A stretch of 64,000 bases of DNA, taken from the NCBI RefSeq assembly GCF_028023675.1, contig NZ_JAQIOZ010000009.1:1-64000 (forward strand). The letters run 5' to 3'. Below, in pieces: positions 44,254 to 52,700 of the stretch. The notes under the pieces are model-generated. The model was not told where the DNA came from. It saw only the letters and a program-made list of their open reading frames with translations, and did no database searches. The position numbers were made by a program, and so were the translations under genes. The first letter of the stretch is position 1. Each line of letters begins with the position of its first letter. Source of the DNA: Primorskyibacter aestuariivivens (GTDB taxonomy: Bacteria; Pseudomonadota; Alphaproteobacteria; Rhodobacterales; Rhodobacteraceae).

Positions 44254-45411
44254 ATGGCCAAACTGAAATGGGGCATGATCGGCGGCGGTGAAGGCAGCCA
44301 GATCGGACCGGCGCACCGTCTGGGCGCGGGACTGGACGGCGCGTTTGAGTTCACCGCCGGCGCGCTGGATCACCGGCCTGACGCGGGCCGCGACTATGGC
44401 CAGCGTCTGGGGCTAGCAGCGGACCGGGCCTATGGCGACTGGCAGGAGATGCTGAAGGGGGAGCGGGGCCGCGAGGACCGGGTGGATCTTGTCACCGTGG
44501 CCACGCCCAATGCCACGCATTTCGAGATCACCAAGGCCTATCTTGAATCCGGCTTCCATGTGCTCTGTGAAAAGCCGATGACCATGACCGTGGAAGAAGG
44601 CGAAGAGATTGTGCGCATCGCCCGCGACACGGGGCGCATCTGTGCGGTGAATTACGGCTATTCCGGCTATTCGTTGGTGCGCCACATGAAAGCCATGGTG
44701 GCGCGCGGCGATCTGGGGGCCATCCGCATGGTCAAGGCCGAGTTCGCCCATGGCCACCACGCCGATGCCGCCGATTCCGACAATCCGCGCGTGCGCTGGC
44801 GCTATGATCCGGCGCAGGCGGGGGTGAGCGCGCAATTCGCCGATTGCGGCATCCATGCGCTGCACATGGCGTCTTTCGTGATCGGGCAAGAGCCGGAAAA
44901 ACTCAGCGCCGACACCGTGTCCTGCATCGCCAGCCGCGAGTTGGAAGATGACGCGATGGTCAACCTGCGCTTTGATGGCGGCGCGGTGGGGCGGCTTTGG
45001 ACGTCCTCCATCGCTCTGGGGCGTCAGCACGGGCTGACGCTGCAGGTGTTCGGCGAAAAGGGCGGGCTGCGCTGGTCACAGGAACAGCCCAATCAGCTGT
45101 ACTGGATGCCGCTGAATGGCCGCGTGCAGACCATTGAGCGCGGCGAGGCCGGGCTTTCGCCCGAGGCCGACCGCACCACCCGCGTCACCATCGGCCATGC
45201 CGAGGGGATGCCGCTGGCCTTCGCCAATATCTATGCCGATCTGGCCGAGGCGATCCGCGCCGAGAAGGAAGGCCGCGCCATGGACCCGGCAGCCAACCTC
45301 TATCCGCGTGCCGAGGACGGCTTGCGCTCCATGGCGGCGGTGTTTGCGGTGGCACAAAGCGGCAAGGCGGATGGGGCGTGGATGGACGCAAGGCCACCGA
45401 TGTTCCGGTAG
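44254..45411 (+). CDS. Gfo/Idh/MocA family oxidoreductase
   Basis: The protein has 385 residues. The nucleotide motif is MIGGGEGSQIGPAHR, then CEKPMTMTVEEG, with a catalytic region including FADCGIHALHMASF. It resembles IolW- or MocA-like dehydrogenases acting on scyllo-inositol or related polyols. It is the last gene of the plus-strand unit under the TTGCAACCGGTTGCAA palindrome. The gap to the convergent LacI gene is only 30 bases. The substrate is unknown. Confidence 0.86.
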   Translation: MAKLKWGMIGGGEGSQIGPAHRLGAGLDGAFEFTAGALDHRPDAGRDYGQRLGLAADRAYGDWQEMLKGERGREDRVDLVTVATPNATHFEITKAYLESGFHVLCEKPMTMTVEEGEEIVRIARDTGRICAVNYGYSGYSLVRHMKAMVARGDLGAIRMVKAEFAHGHHADAADSDNPRVRWRYDPAQAGVSAQFADCGIHALHMASFVIGQEPEKLSADTVSCIASRELEDDAMVNLRFDGGAVGRLWTSSIALGRQHGLTLQVFGEKGGLRWSQEQPNQLYWMPLNGRVQTIERGEAGLSPEADRTTRVTIGHAEGMPLAFANIYADLAEAIRAEKEGRAMDPAANLYPRAEDGLRSMAAVFAVAQSGKADGAWMDARPPMFR

Positions 45412-45441
45412 GAGCAACAGCATTCCGAGGCATTGGCAAGA

Positions 45442-46440
45442 TCAGGGCAGGGCGCGCAGCGTGCCCCGCTCGACCAGTTTACAGGGCAACAGCGACATGC
45501 CTGGCATCTCGTCCGGCGCGTCGATCCCACGTTGAATGAGGTCAACCGAGCGTTCCACAATCTGCGTCAGCGGTTGCCGGATCGTGGTCAGCGCCACGCG
45601 GTCCCAACTGGCCATGGCCATGTCGTTCAATCCCAGAAAACCGATGTCTCCCGGCACATCCAATCCAAGGCTCCGGGCCGCATCCATTGCACCCACCGCA
45701 ATCACATCATCGCCGCAGAACCAAGCCTCGACATCGGGTCGGGCGGCCTGTGCCGCCAGCATCGCAACACGACCGGCGGCATAGGAATAGGCCTCGGCAT
45801 AGCGCAGCGCGGGGTTTAAGCCCGCCGCTGTCAGCACATCGGCAAATCCCTTGGCGCGGTCCTGAGTTGTCGCGGCGGATTCCGGCCCGCCAAGGAACCC
45901 GATTTTGCGATAGTCCCGCGCCAGCAATGTCTGCGCCGCCAGCGCCCCGGCCCCTGCATTGTCGATACTGACCAGCGCGGTGCGCGGCGATGGCTGGGAC
46001 CAGCCAAAGGCATGCACCACCGGCAGGCCCGCATCATGGAACACCATGGCAAATTCCGGCGGCAGGGTGGAGGACGCAACGATCACCCCGTCCACGTTAT
46101 ACTGCCGCAACATGCCCAGTGATTTTCCCGCATCGACCTCGTCGCTGAGATTGATCAGCAAAGGGCGCAGCCCCGCATCCTGAATGGCACGGGTGAAATG
46201 GTCGAAAATCTCAAGAAAGAACGGGTTGGTGAAATTGTTCGAGATCAGCCCGATCAGCTTGGTCCTTCCGGTCGTCAGGCTGGAGGCCAGCACATTGGGC
46301 TGATAGCCAAGCGCGCGCGCCGCTGCCTCAACCTTGGCCCGCGTCTTGGCCGAGACAGACGCCCCCGGCGTGAAAGTCCGCGACACGGCTGATTTCGACA
46401 CGCCTGCGCGTACGGCGACATCGAGCAAGGTGACGGGCAT
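45442..46440 (-). CDS. LacI family transcriptional regulator (palindrome binder)
   Basis: The protein has 332 residues. The helix-turn-helix is TLLDVAVRAGVSKSAVSRTFTPG, followed by a hinge and a sugar-binding sensor domain. The start at 46440 follows AGGAG. A near-copy of the TTGCAACCGGTTGCAA operator lies 52 bases upstream, which suggests autoregulation. The perfect copy 4.2 kb away controls the two divergent inositol units. It is a different LacI subgroup from the paralogs at 29447 and 46599. Confidence 0.9.
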   Translation of the reverse strand: MPVTLLDVAVRAGVSKSAVSRTFTPGASVSAKTRAKVEAAARALGYQPNVLASSLTTGRTKLIGLISNNFTNPFFLEIFDHFTRAIQDAGLRPLLINLSDEVDAGKSLGMLRQYNVDGVIVASSTLPPEFAMVFHDAGLPVVHAFGWSQPSPRTALVSIDNAGAGALAAQTLLARDYRKIGFLGGPESAATTQDRAKGFADVLTAAGLNPALRYAEAYSYAAGRVAMLAAQAARPDVEAWFCGDDVIAVGAMDAARSLGLDVPGDIGFLGLNDMAMASWDRVALTTIRQPLTQIVERSVDLIQRGIDAPDEMPGMSLLPCKLVERGTLRALP

Positions 46441-46491
46441 GCGGGCTCCTGTGTGATGAGGCAGAGTTATCAGACAGGGCTGCACGATGTT

Positions 46492-46507
46492 TTGCAACCG
46501 GTTTCAG
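46492..46507 (-). promoter_or_regulatory. LacI-type operator near copy upstream of lacI gene
   Basis: TTGCAACCGGTTTCAG matches 14 of 16 bases of the perfect palindrome at 42191-42206. It lies 52 bases before the start codon of the minus-strand LacI gene, consistent with autoregulation. Confidence 0.7.
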
Positions 46508-46552
46508 GCGGCCATATGCCTACATGACCCAACTTGGCTCTTGCCGATAAGA

Positions 46553-46573
46553 CATCATTCATGATGCAATATG
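46553..46573. promoter_or_regulatory. CATCA-N4-TGATG repeat and TGATGCAATATG motif
   Basis: CATCATTCATGATG (46553-46566) is palindromic and runs into TGATGCAATATG, which resembles TGATGCAATTTG at about 30498 before the MocD-like gene. It lies 26 bases before the start of the LacI paralog at 46599, a likely autoregulatory site. Confidence 0.55.
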
Positions 46574-46598
46574 CTGCAGAGCAAGAGGAGATTACACG

Positions 46599-47627
46599 AT
46601 GGCACGCAGGCCGACAATCAAGGATGTGGCCCGCGAGGCAGGGGTCAGCCCGGCCACGGTGGACCGCGCTCTCAATGGCCGCACAACCGTGCGCGAGGAA
46701 ACCCTGCGCAAGATCGCGGATGCCGCCCGCGCCGTGGGCTATCACGGGCGCGGCGTGCTCGATCACCGGTTGGATGCCACGGTGCCGGAGCTTCGGCTCG
46801 GGGTGATCCTGCTGAAGGAAAAGCAGGCGTTCTACCAGAGTTTCCGCGCCGAACTGGAACGCGCCCTGTCCGAGCGTTCGGACATTCGCGGCACGCTTGA
46901 TCTGCGCTTTGCCCAGAGCCAGTCCCCCGAAGAGTTCTCCGACCTCCTGAGCGATCTGGGGCGCCGCTCCGATGCGGTGGCCGCGATTGCCGTGAACCAT
47001 CTGAGCCTAGACCGCGTCGTGCAGGAGCTCAAGGACAAGGGCGTGCCGACCTTTTCCCTGCTCAATGACTTTGCGCAGGGAATTCGGCGTAATTACATAG
47101 GCTTGAATAATATGAAGGTTGGGCGCAACGCGGCCTGGATGCTGGCGCAGGTGGCCAGCCCGGGCAAGCTTGCGATCTTTGTCGGCGGCAATCGCTGGCA
47201 TGGTCATGACCTGCGCGAGGTCGGATTTCGCGCCTATACACGCGAGAATGCGCCGGGCTATTCGGTGCTGGAGGCGCTGGTCAATCTGGAGACACGGCAG
47301 CTGACCTATGAGGCCACGCTCAACCTGTTGGACCGTTATCCGGACCTGCGCGGCATCTATGTTGCAGGCGGCGGGATGGAGGGGGCGATCATGGCGCTGC
47401 GCGAAACCCGGCCAGCGGGCAAGGTGGCGCTGGTGGTCAATGAGGTGACGCCGGACAGCCGCGCCGCGCTTCTGGATGGCTATGTCCAGATGATCACCGA
47501 AACGCCGCTCCGCGAGGTCTGTGTCACGCTGGTGGACCAGGCGCTGCGGGCACTGGCCGCGCCGGATGCCACGGCCACGGAACAGCTTTTTCTCGACCCG
47601 AGGATCATTTTGCCGGAATTGCTGTAA
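46599..47627 (+). CDS. LacI family regulator of the inositol operon
   Basis: The protein has 342 residues. The helix-turn-helix is PTIKDVAREAGVSPATVDRALNGR, followed by a periplasmic-binding-protein-like sensor. It is highly similar to the regulator at 29447-30454. It is immediately upstream of the long inositol operon, with a TGATG-N6-CATCA inverted repeat at its 3' end, so it probably represses that operon and responds to an inositol intermediate. AGAGGAG precedes the start. Confidence 0.9.
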   Translation: MARRPTIKDVAREAGVSPATVDRALNGRTTVREETLRKIADAARAVGYHGRGVLDHRLDATVPELRLGVILLKEKQAFYQSFRAELERALSERSDIRGTLDLRFAQSQSPEEFSDLLSDLGRRSDAVAAIAVNHLSLDRVVQELKDKGVPTFSLLNDFAQGIRRNYIGLNNMKVGRNAAWMLAQVASPGKLAIFVGGNRWHGHDLREVGFRAYTRENAPGYSVLEALVNLETRQLTYEATLNLLDRYPDLRGIYVAGGGMEGAIMALRETRPAGKVALVVNEVTPDSRAALLDGYVQMITETPLREVCVTLVDQALRALAAPDATATEQLFLDPRIILPELL

Positions 47628-47645
47628 TGATGTAAATCCATCATT
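47626..47645 (+). promoter_or_regulatory. Inverted repeat AATGATG-N6-CATCATT before inositol operon
   Basis: A perfect 7-bp inverted repeat with six-base spacer lies 108 bases before the first isomerase gene and overlaps the stop of the regulator gene. It shares the TGATG-N6-CATCA core with the site at 30465-30480. A likely operator for the paralogous LacI proteins. Confidence 0.68.
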
Positions 47646-47752
47646 TTGCACCTGCGGAAAAACATCATGGTTGAGGAAAACTGTCGCGCGATTGATTGAC
47701 GGAATCGCAAAGCACAGCGCACAAATCCCTACGCATCCCGGGGAGGGGATGG

Positions 47753-48586
47753 ATGTCAGGGGGGACTGCGGTGCACTTTGCGCTCAATCAGATGACTGTG
47801 CCGACGATGCCGTTCGGTGACTTCCTGAAACTTGCCCGTGGGCTGGATTGCATGGGCGTCGAGGCGCGCAATGATCTGGACCGTCCGCTCTTTGACGGGA
47901 TGGACGCCGCCGATGCGGGGCAGATGATCCGGGATCACGGGCTGCGGCTGGTCGGGTTGAGCCAGGTGTACCCTTTCAATAGCTGGTCTGATGAGATCGA
48001 GGCGGAAACGCGCGCGCTGATCGACATGGCAAGGGCCTGTGGGGCCGAGACGATCTCGCTCATCCCGCGCAATGACGGCACCCAGACCGGCAATGGCGAA
48101 CGCCACGCCAACCTGCGTATCGCGCTCAAGGCGATCCGGCCCATGCTGGAAGACGCGGGTCTTGTTGCGCTGGTCGAGCCGCTGGGTTTTCCGCGTTCCT
48201 CGCTGCGGTCCAAGCAGGAGCTGGTTGAGACCATTGAGGCGCTGGACGCGGGGGCCGTGTTCCGGATCGTTCATGACACCTTCCATCACGCGCTTGCGGG
48301 CGGCGGGCCGATCTTTCCGGCGGAAACCGGGATTGTGCATGTCTCGGGCGTGGCCGATCCGTCGCTGCCGACCGAGCGCATGGAAGACGCCGATCGCGGT
48401 CTGGTGGATGAACGCGACCGGTTGGGCAATGTCGCCCAGTTCCGGGCGCTTCTTGAGGCGGGCTATGACGGCCCGGTCTCATTCGAGTGTTTTTCGCCCG
48501 AGGTGCACAGACTTTCCGATCCGGAAACCGCGCTGCGTGCCTCGTTCGATTTCATTTCCTCGCATGTGTCGGCCAAGGCCGCATGA
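47753..48586 (+). CDS. Sugar isomerase-like TIM-barrel protein (IolI/IolH type)
   Basis: The protein has 277 residues, an AP-endonuclease-2-like barrel. Conserved features include GVEARNDLDRPLF, LVALVEPLGFPRSS, IVHDTFHHALAGG, GIVHVSGVAD and VSFECFSPE, which carry the metal-binding Glu/His/Asp residues. The likely role is isomerisation of 2-keto-inositols as in IolI/IolH. GGGAGGGG precedes the start at 47753. It is the first structural gene after the LacI regulator, followed 79 bases later by the CUT2 binding-protein gene. Confidence 0.8.
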   Translation: MSGGTAVHFALNQMTVPTMPFGDFLKLARGLDCMGVEARNDLDRPLFDGMDAADAGQMIRDHGLRLVGLSQVYPFNSWSDEIEAETRALIDMARACGAETISLIPRNDGTQTGNGERHANLRIALKAIRPMLEDAGLVALVEPLGFPRSSLRSKQELVETIEALDAGAVFRIVHDTFHHALAGGGPIFPAETGIVHVSGVADPSLPTERMEDADRGLVDERDRLGNVAQFRALLEAGYDGPVSFECFSPEVHRLSDPETALRASFDFISSHVSAKAA

Positions 48587-48665
48587 ACGAGGGCAAACCG
48601 CCCCGCCATGGGGCTCCGGCAGAAAAAGGCGGTGAGCCGGCACCGTTTTGGGAGGAACCAAACAG

Positions 48666-49607
48666 ATGAAAAAGACCCTTTTTGCAGCAACCGCGCTGGT
48701 GTCCGTGCTGGGCACCTCTGCCTTTTCGCAGGAAATCGGCGCGACGTTTTCGCGGTTCGATGACAACTGGCTGACCGTTCTGCGCAACGGCATGGTTGAA
48801 TATGCCGGCACCATCGACGGGCTGACCTATCAACAGGAAGACGCGTCCGACGACCTCGCCAAGCAGATCGACCAGGTCAAGAACTTCGTGGCCCAGGGTG
48901 TTGACGCGATCATCGTGAACATCGTTGACACCTCCGCAGGTGCCGCGATTTCTGCCGCGGCGGGCGACACGCCGCTGGTCTATGTGAACCGCGAGCCGGA
49001 CAACGTGAACGAATTGCCGCCGACCCAAGCCTTCGTGGCCTCGAACGAGATCGAATCCGGCACTCTGTCGGCCTTTGAGGTCTGCAAGAACCTGCGCGCC
49101 GAGGGGAAAGGCAATGGCGCACGCGGCTATCTAATGAATGGTCAGCTGTCCAACCAGGCGGCGGTGCAGCGTTCCAAGGACGTGCATGACGTGATCGGAA
49201 TGGACATGTGCAACTTCATGGAAATCATCGACGAGCAGACCGCAAACTGGTCGCGTGATGAGGCCCAGGACCTCATGACCAACTGGATGTCTTCGGGCGA
49301 GCCGTTTGACTTTGTGCTGGCCAACAATGACGAAATGGCCATCGGCGCGATCCAGGCGATGAAAGCGGCTGGCATGGATATGGCCGATGTTCAGGTTGGC
49401 GGCGTTGACGCCTCGCAGGATGCTCTGCTGGCAATGGCGGCGGGTGATCTTGATGTCACCGTGTTCCAGGATTCGGTGGGGCAGGGCACAGGCTCGATCG
49501 ACGCGGCGATCAAACTGATCAATGGCGAAGATGTCGACAGCAAGGTTTACATCCCCTTCGTTCTGGTGACGCCGGACAACATGGCTGACTTCCTGGACAA
49601 GAACTAA
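48666..49607 (+). CDS. CUT2 inositol-type ABC transporter substrate-binding protein
   Basis: The protein has 313 residues, with a signal peptide (about 1-21, SAFSQ). It is a periplasmic-binding protein of the ribose/inositol class (IbpA/MocB-like), with features QIDQVKNFVAQGVDAIIVN, YVNREPDN and DFVLANNDEMAIGAIQAM. GGAGG precedes the start at 48666. It is encoded with a permease and ATPase, upstream of iolG-iolC-iolD-iolE-iolB, so myo-inositol or a derivative is the likely ligand. A hairpin follows the stop. Confidence 0.88.
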   Translation: MKKTLFAATALVSVLGTSAFSQEIGATFSRFDDNWLTVLRNGMVEYAGTIDGLTYQQEDASDDLAKQIDQVKNFVAQGVDAIIVNIVDTSAGAAISAAAGDTPLVYVNREPDNVNELPPTQAFVASNEIESGTLSAFEVCKNLRAEGKGNGARGYLMNGQLSNQAAVQRSKDVHDVIGMDMCNFMEIIDEQTANWSRDEAQDLMTNWMSSGEPFDFVLANNDEMAIGAIQAMKAAGMDMADVQVGGVDASQDALLAMAAGDLDVTVFQDSVGQGTGSIDAAIKLINGEDVDSKVYIPFVLVTPDNMADFLDKN

Positions 49608-49632
49608 GGGTCGCCTTCGGGTTTTGACACTG

Positions 49633-49657
49633 CAAGGCGGCGTTCCGCGCCGCCTTG
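49633..49657 (+). other. Intercistronic hairpin after inositol-binding protein gene
   Basis: A perfect 10-bp stem (CAAGGCGGCG with CGCCGCCTTG, loop TTCCG) lies between the binding-protein and permease genes without a T-run. Its position matches the hairpins after pstS and the glucose-type binding protein, suggesting mRNA stabilisation for high binding-protein output. Confidence 0.65.
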
Positions 49658-49688
49658 TGCATCCACACGCGCTTTCAGGGAGAAGAGC

Positions 49689-50762
49689 ATGGCTGATACG
49701 AGCCACGGCGTAGGCGGGCTGACCTACGACAAATCCAAGCGATCTTTGCCAAATGAACTGAACATCTTTATGGCCCTGATCATCATCGTGGTGATCTTTG
49801 AGATCCTGGGCCAGGTCCTGCCCTATATGAACAATCAGAGTTTCCTGTTCGACACGCGTGACCGGTTTGACTCGATCTTCAACGAGGCGCGGCTGCAGAT
49901 CATCATTTTGCAGGTGGCCATCATCGGCATTATCGCGCTTGGCGTGACGCAGGTGATCATCACCGCGGGCATCGACCTGAGTTCCGGGCCTCTGGTGGCC
50001 GCAACCGCCATGATCGCCATGAGTTTCGCCCAGACCGAGACGGTCAACGGCTTTCCGAACCCCAAGGCGCTGTTTGGCACATGGGCCATGGACTTGCCGG
50101 TGATCATACCGGTTGTCATCGGGCTGACATTCGGGGCCTTCATCGGGCTGATCAACGGCACGTTTATTGCCTATTTCCGCATCCCGCCCTTCATTGCCAC
50201 GCTTGGCATGTTCCTTGTCTGCCGCGGCATCGCGCTGTGGTGGTCGGGCGGCAACCCGATCTCTTTCCCCACCGAGGCCTATGCCTGGATCGGCTCGGGC
50301 ATGATGCCGGTGGTGTGGTTCGTGGTCCTGGCCATCATCTTTCAGTTGATCATGAAATACACCGTCTACGGCAAGCATACCTATGCCATCGGCTCCAATG
50401 AGGACGCGGCGCGTATGTCGGGCATCAACGTCAGACGCCACAAGGTGATGGTCTATATGATCGCATCGACGCTGGCGGCCTTTGCGGGGATCGTGCTGAG
50501 CTCCAAGGCGGTGACGGCACAGGCAGGTATGGGCGAGTTCTATGAGCTTTTCGCCATCGCCATGGCGGTGATCGGCGGGATCAGCCTTCAGGGCGGGCGC
50601 GGCTCGATCATCGGCACCGTTTTGGGCGCGATGGTTCTGGGGGTGATCCGCTCCGGCTTTACCTACATCAAGCTCGACGGCTCATACCAGCTTATGGCCA
50701 TGGGTGGCATCATCATCGCGGCGGTCATTCTTGACCAGTACCGACAGCGAAGCAAAGCTTGA
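49689..50762 (+). CDS. CUT2 ABC transporter permease (inositol type)
   Basis: The protein has 357 residues and 8-10 hydrophobic segments of the RbsC/XylH family. Family features are VIITAGIDLSSGPLVA, the GTFIAYFRIPPFIATLGMFLVCRGIALWW stretch and IGGISLQGGRGSIIGTVLGA. AGGGAGAAG precedes the start. It forms the membrane channel with the ATPase encoded next. Confidence 0.92.
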   Translation: MADTSHGVGGLTYDKSKRSLPNELNIFMALIIIVVIFEILGQVLPYMNNQSFLFDTRDRFDSIFNEARLQIIILQVAIIGIIALGVTQVIITAGIDLSSGPLVAATAMIAMSFAQTETVNGFPNPKALFGTWAMDLPVIIPVVIGLTFGAFIGLINGTFIAYFRIPPFIATLGMFLVCRGIALWWSGGNPISFPTEAYAWIGSGMMPVVWFVVLAIIFQLIMKYTVYGKHTYAIGSNEDAARMSGINVRRHKVMVYMIASTLAAFAGIVLSSKAVTAQAGMGEFYELFAIAMAVIGGISLQGGRGSIIGTVLGAMVLGVIRSGFTYIKLDGSYQLMAMGGIIIAAVILDQYRQRSKA

Positions 50763-50775
50763 GGAGGGACATGAC

Positions 50776-51558
50776 ATGAGCAACGAGATTGTTCTCAAGA
50801 CCGAAGACCTGACCAAGCATTATGGCGGTGTCCATGCGCTGGAAGGTGCGAATTTCGAGCTGCGCAAAGGCGAACACGTCGCGATCATGGGAGATAACGG
50901 GGCGGGGAAATCCACCTTTGTCCGCCAGATCACCGGGGTCGAACAACGCACGCGCGGCGAGGTCATCTTTGACGGCAAACAGGTGCATTTCGACGGCCCG
51001 CTGGACGCGCGCCGCGCCGGGATCGAGACGGTGTTCCAGACACTTGCGCTGGCCGATCACCTCGATGTGCCGGACAACCTGTTCCTGGGGCGCGAAAAGA
51101 CCAAATTTGATTGGCTGGGTCCGTTCCGGTTGCTGAACTACAAGGAGATGCGTCAGGACACGATGGATGCGTTGCAGAAGACCGGGGTCAAAATTCCGAA
51201 TATCCGCAACACCATCCAGAACATGTCCGGCGGGCAGCGCCAATGCGTGGCTATCGCGCGCACCGCGACCTTTCATTCCAAGCTGACCATCATGGACGAA
51301 CCCACGGCGGCGCTTGGCGTTCAGGAAACGGCGCAGGTGGAAAACATCATCCGCACCCTGAAAGAGGCGGGTGAGCCGTTGATCCTCATCAGCCACAACA
51401 TGCGGCAGGTGATGGATCTCATGGACCGGATCATCGTGTTCCGCCGCGGTCGCATCGTCGCCAACCTCAGGAAAGAGGAAACCGACGGTCAGGACGTGGT
51501 GGCCTATATCACCGGCGCCAAGACGCAAGAGGAATACATGGTCGAAGGCGTGACCTGA
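50776..51558 (+). CDS. CUT2 ABC transporter ATP-binding protein (single-domain)
   Basis: The protein has 260 residues with Walker A GDNGAGKST (39-47), signature MSGGQRQCVAIAR and Walker B LTIMDEPTAALG. CUT2 ATPases are usually fused tandem domains of about 500 residues; this one has only one domain, so it must dimerise, as in FrcA-type systems. GAGGAGGG precedes the start at 50776. A hairpin follows at 51590-51612. Confidence 0.92.
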   Translation: MSNEIVLKTEDLTKHYGGVHALEGANFELRKGEHVAIMGDNGAGKSTFVRQITGVEQRTRGEVIFDGKQVHFDGPLDARRAGIETVFQTLALADHLDVPDNLFLGREKTKFDWLGPFRLLNYKEMRQDTMDALQKTGVKIPNIRNTIQNMSGGQRQCVAIARTATFHSKLTIMDEPTAALGVQETAQVENIIRTLKEAGEPLILISHNMRQVMDLMDRIIVFRRGRIVANLRKEETDGQDVVAYITGAKTQEEYMVEGVT

Positions 51559-51589
51559 GCGGCACGCAACCAGACCTGATGATCCCAAT

Positions 51590-51612
51590 GAGATGCCCCG
51601 GCGGGGCGTCTC
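51590..51612 (+). other. Hairpin between ABC ATPase gene and iolG
   Basis: A 10-bp stem (GAGATGCCCC with GGGGCGTCTC, one G-T pair, loop GGC) occupies the 134-bp gap before iolG. No T-run follows, so it may be a processing or stability element rather than a full terminator. Confidence 0.55.
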
Positions 51613-51692
51613 ACTTGCTGAGTGTTGCAGCCCGTTTGAACCGGGCACCCCCGTCAGGGCGAAACCACAGACGGGTCAGGAAAGGAAAACCG

Positions 51693-52697
51693 ATGAGTGT
51701 GAAATTCGCAGTTCTTGGGGCCGGGCGGATCGGGCAGGTCCATGCCCGCGCGGTGGCTTCGGTCGAAGGGGCCACGCTTGTGGCGGTGTCTGACGCGGTC
51801 GAGGCGGCGGCGCGTAAAGTGGCCGACAGCTATGGCTGCGATATCCGCAGCATCGACCAAATCGCGTCCTCGGGCGATGTGGACGCGGTGATCATCTGCA
51901 CCCCCACCGACACGCATGCCGACCTGATCGAGCAATTCGCCCACGCGGGCAAGGCGGTGTTCTGCGAAAAGCCCATCGACCTGAGCCTGCCCCGCGTGCG
52001 CCAGGCGCTGAAGACCGTCGAGGACGAGGGCGGCACGCTCATGGTGGGGTTTAACCGCCGGTTTGACCCGGATTTCATGGCGGTGAAAGCGGCGATTGAC
52101 GCGGGCCGGGTGGGCGATGTGGAGATGGTCACCATCACCTCGCGCGATCCCGGCGCGCCGCCGCTGGACTATATCAAATCCTCCGGCGGCATCTTCCGTG
52201 ACATGACCATTCATGATTTCGACATGGCCCGCTGGCTGCTGGGCGAAGAGGTGGAGAGCGTCATGGCGCAGGCCTCGGTTCTGACCGATCCGGCGATTGG
52301 CGAAGCGGGCGATTATGACAGTGTAAATGTCATCCTGCGCACCGCCATGGGCAAACAGGCGATCATCACCAATTCGCGCCGCGCCACCTATGGCTATGAC
52401 CAGCGGATCGAGGTGCTGGGATCGGACGGCATGGTCTCGGCCCGCAACATGGCCGAGGCCAATATCGAACTGGCGGGCAAGGACGGGTTTGCCACGCCGC
52501 CGCTGCTCAATTTCTTCATGACGCGCTATGTGGCGGCCTATGCCAATGAAATCGCCGCTTTCGTGGCGTCCGTGGCCGAAGGCGCGGCAACCCCCACCAC
52601 CGGACATGACGGGCTCATGGCGCTGGCGCTGGCCGATGCCGCTGTTTTGTCGGTGCAAGAGGGACGCGCGGTGAAGGTTTCGGAGATCACGGGATAA
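51693..52697 (+). CDS. iolG: Inositol 2-dehydrogenase IolG
   Basis: The protein has 334 residues and oxidises myo-inositol to scyllo-inosose with NAD. The Rossmann motif is AVLGAGRIGQVHA, the family motif CEKPIDLSL, and the catalytic region includes GGIFRDMTIHDFDMARWLLG with the conserved Asp/His pair. GGAAAGGA precedes the start at 51693. It is followed three bases later by the iolC fusion gene. It is the best myo-inositol dehydrogenase candidate of the three family members here. Confidence 0.92.
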   Translation: MSVKFAVLGAGRIGQVHARAVASVEGATLVAVSDAVEAAARKVADSYGCDIRSIDQIASSGDVDAVIICTPTDTHADLIEQFAHAGKAVFCEKPIDLSLPRVRQALKTVEDEGGTLMVGFNRRFDPDFMAVKAAIDAGRVGDVEMVTITSRDPGAPPLDYIKSSGGIFRDMTIHDFDMARWLLGEEVESVMAQASVLTDPAIGEAGDYDSVNVILRTAMGKQAIITNSRRATYGYDQRIEVLGSDGMVSARNMAEANIELAGKDGFATPPLLNFFMTRYVAAYANEIAAFVASVAEGAATPTTGHDGLMALALADAAVLSVQEGRAVKVSEITG

Positions 52698-52700
52698 GTC

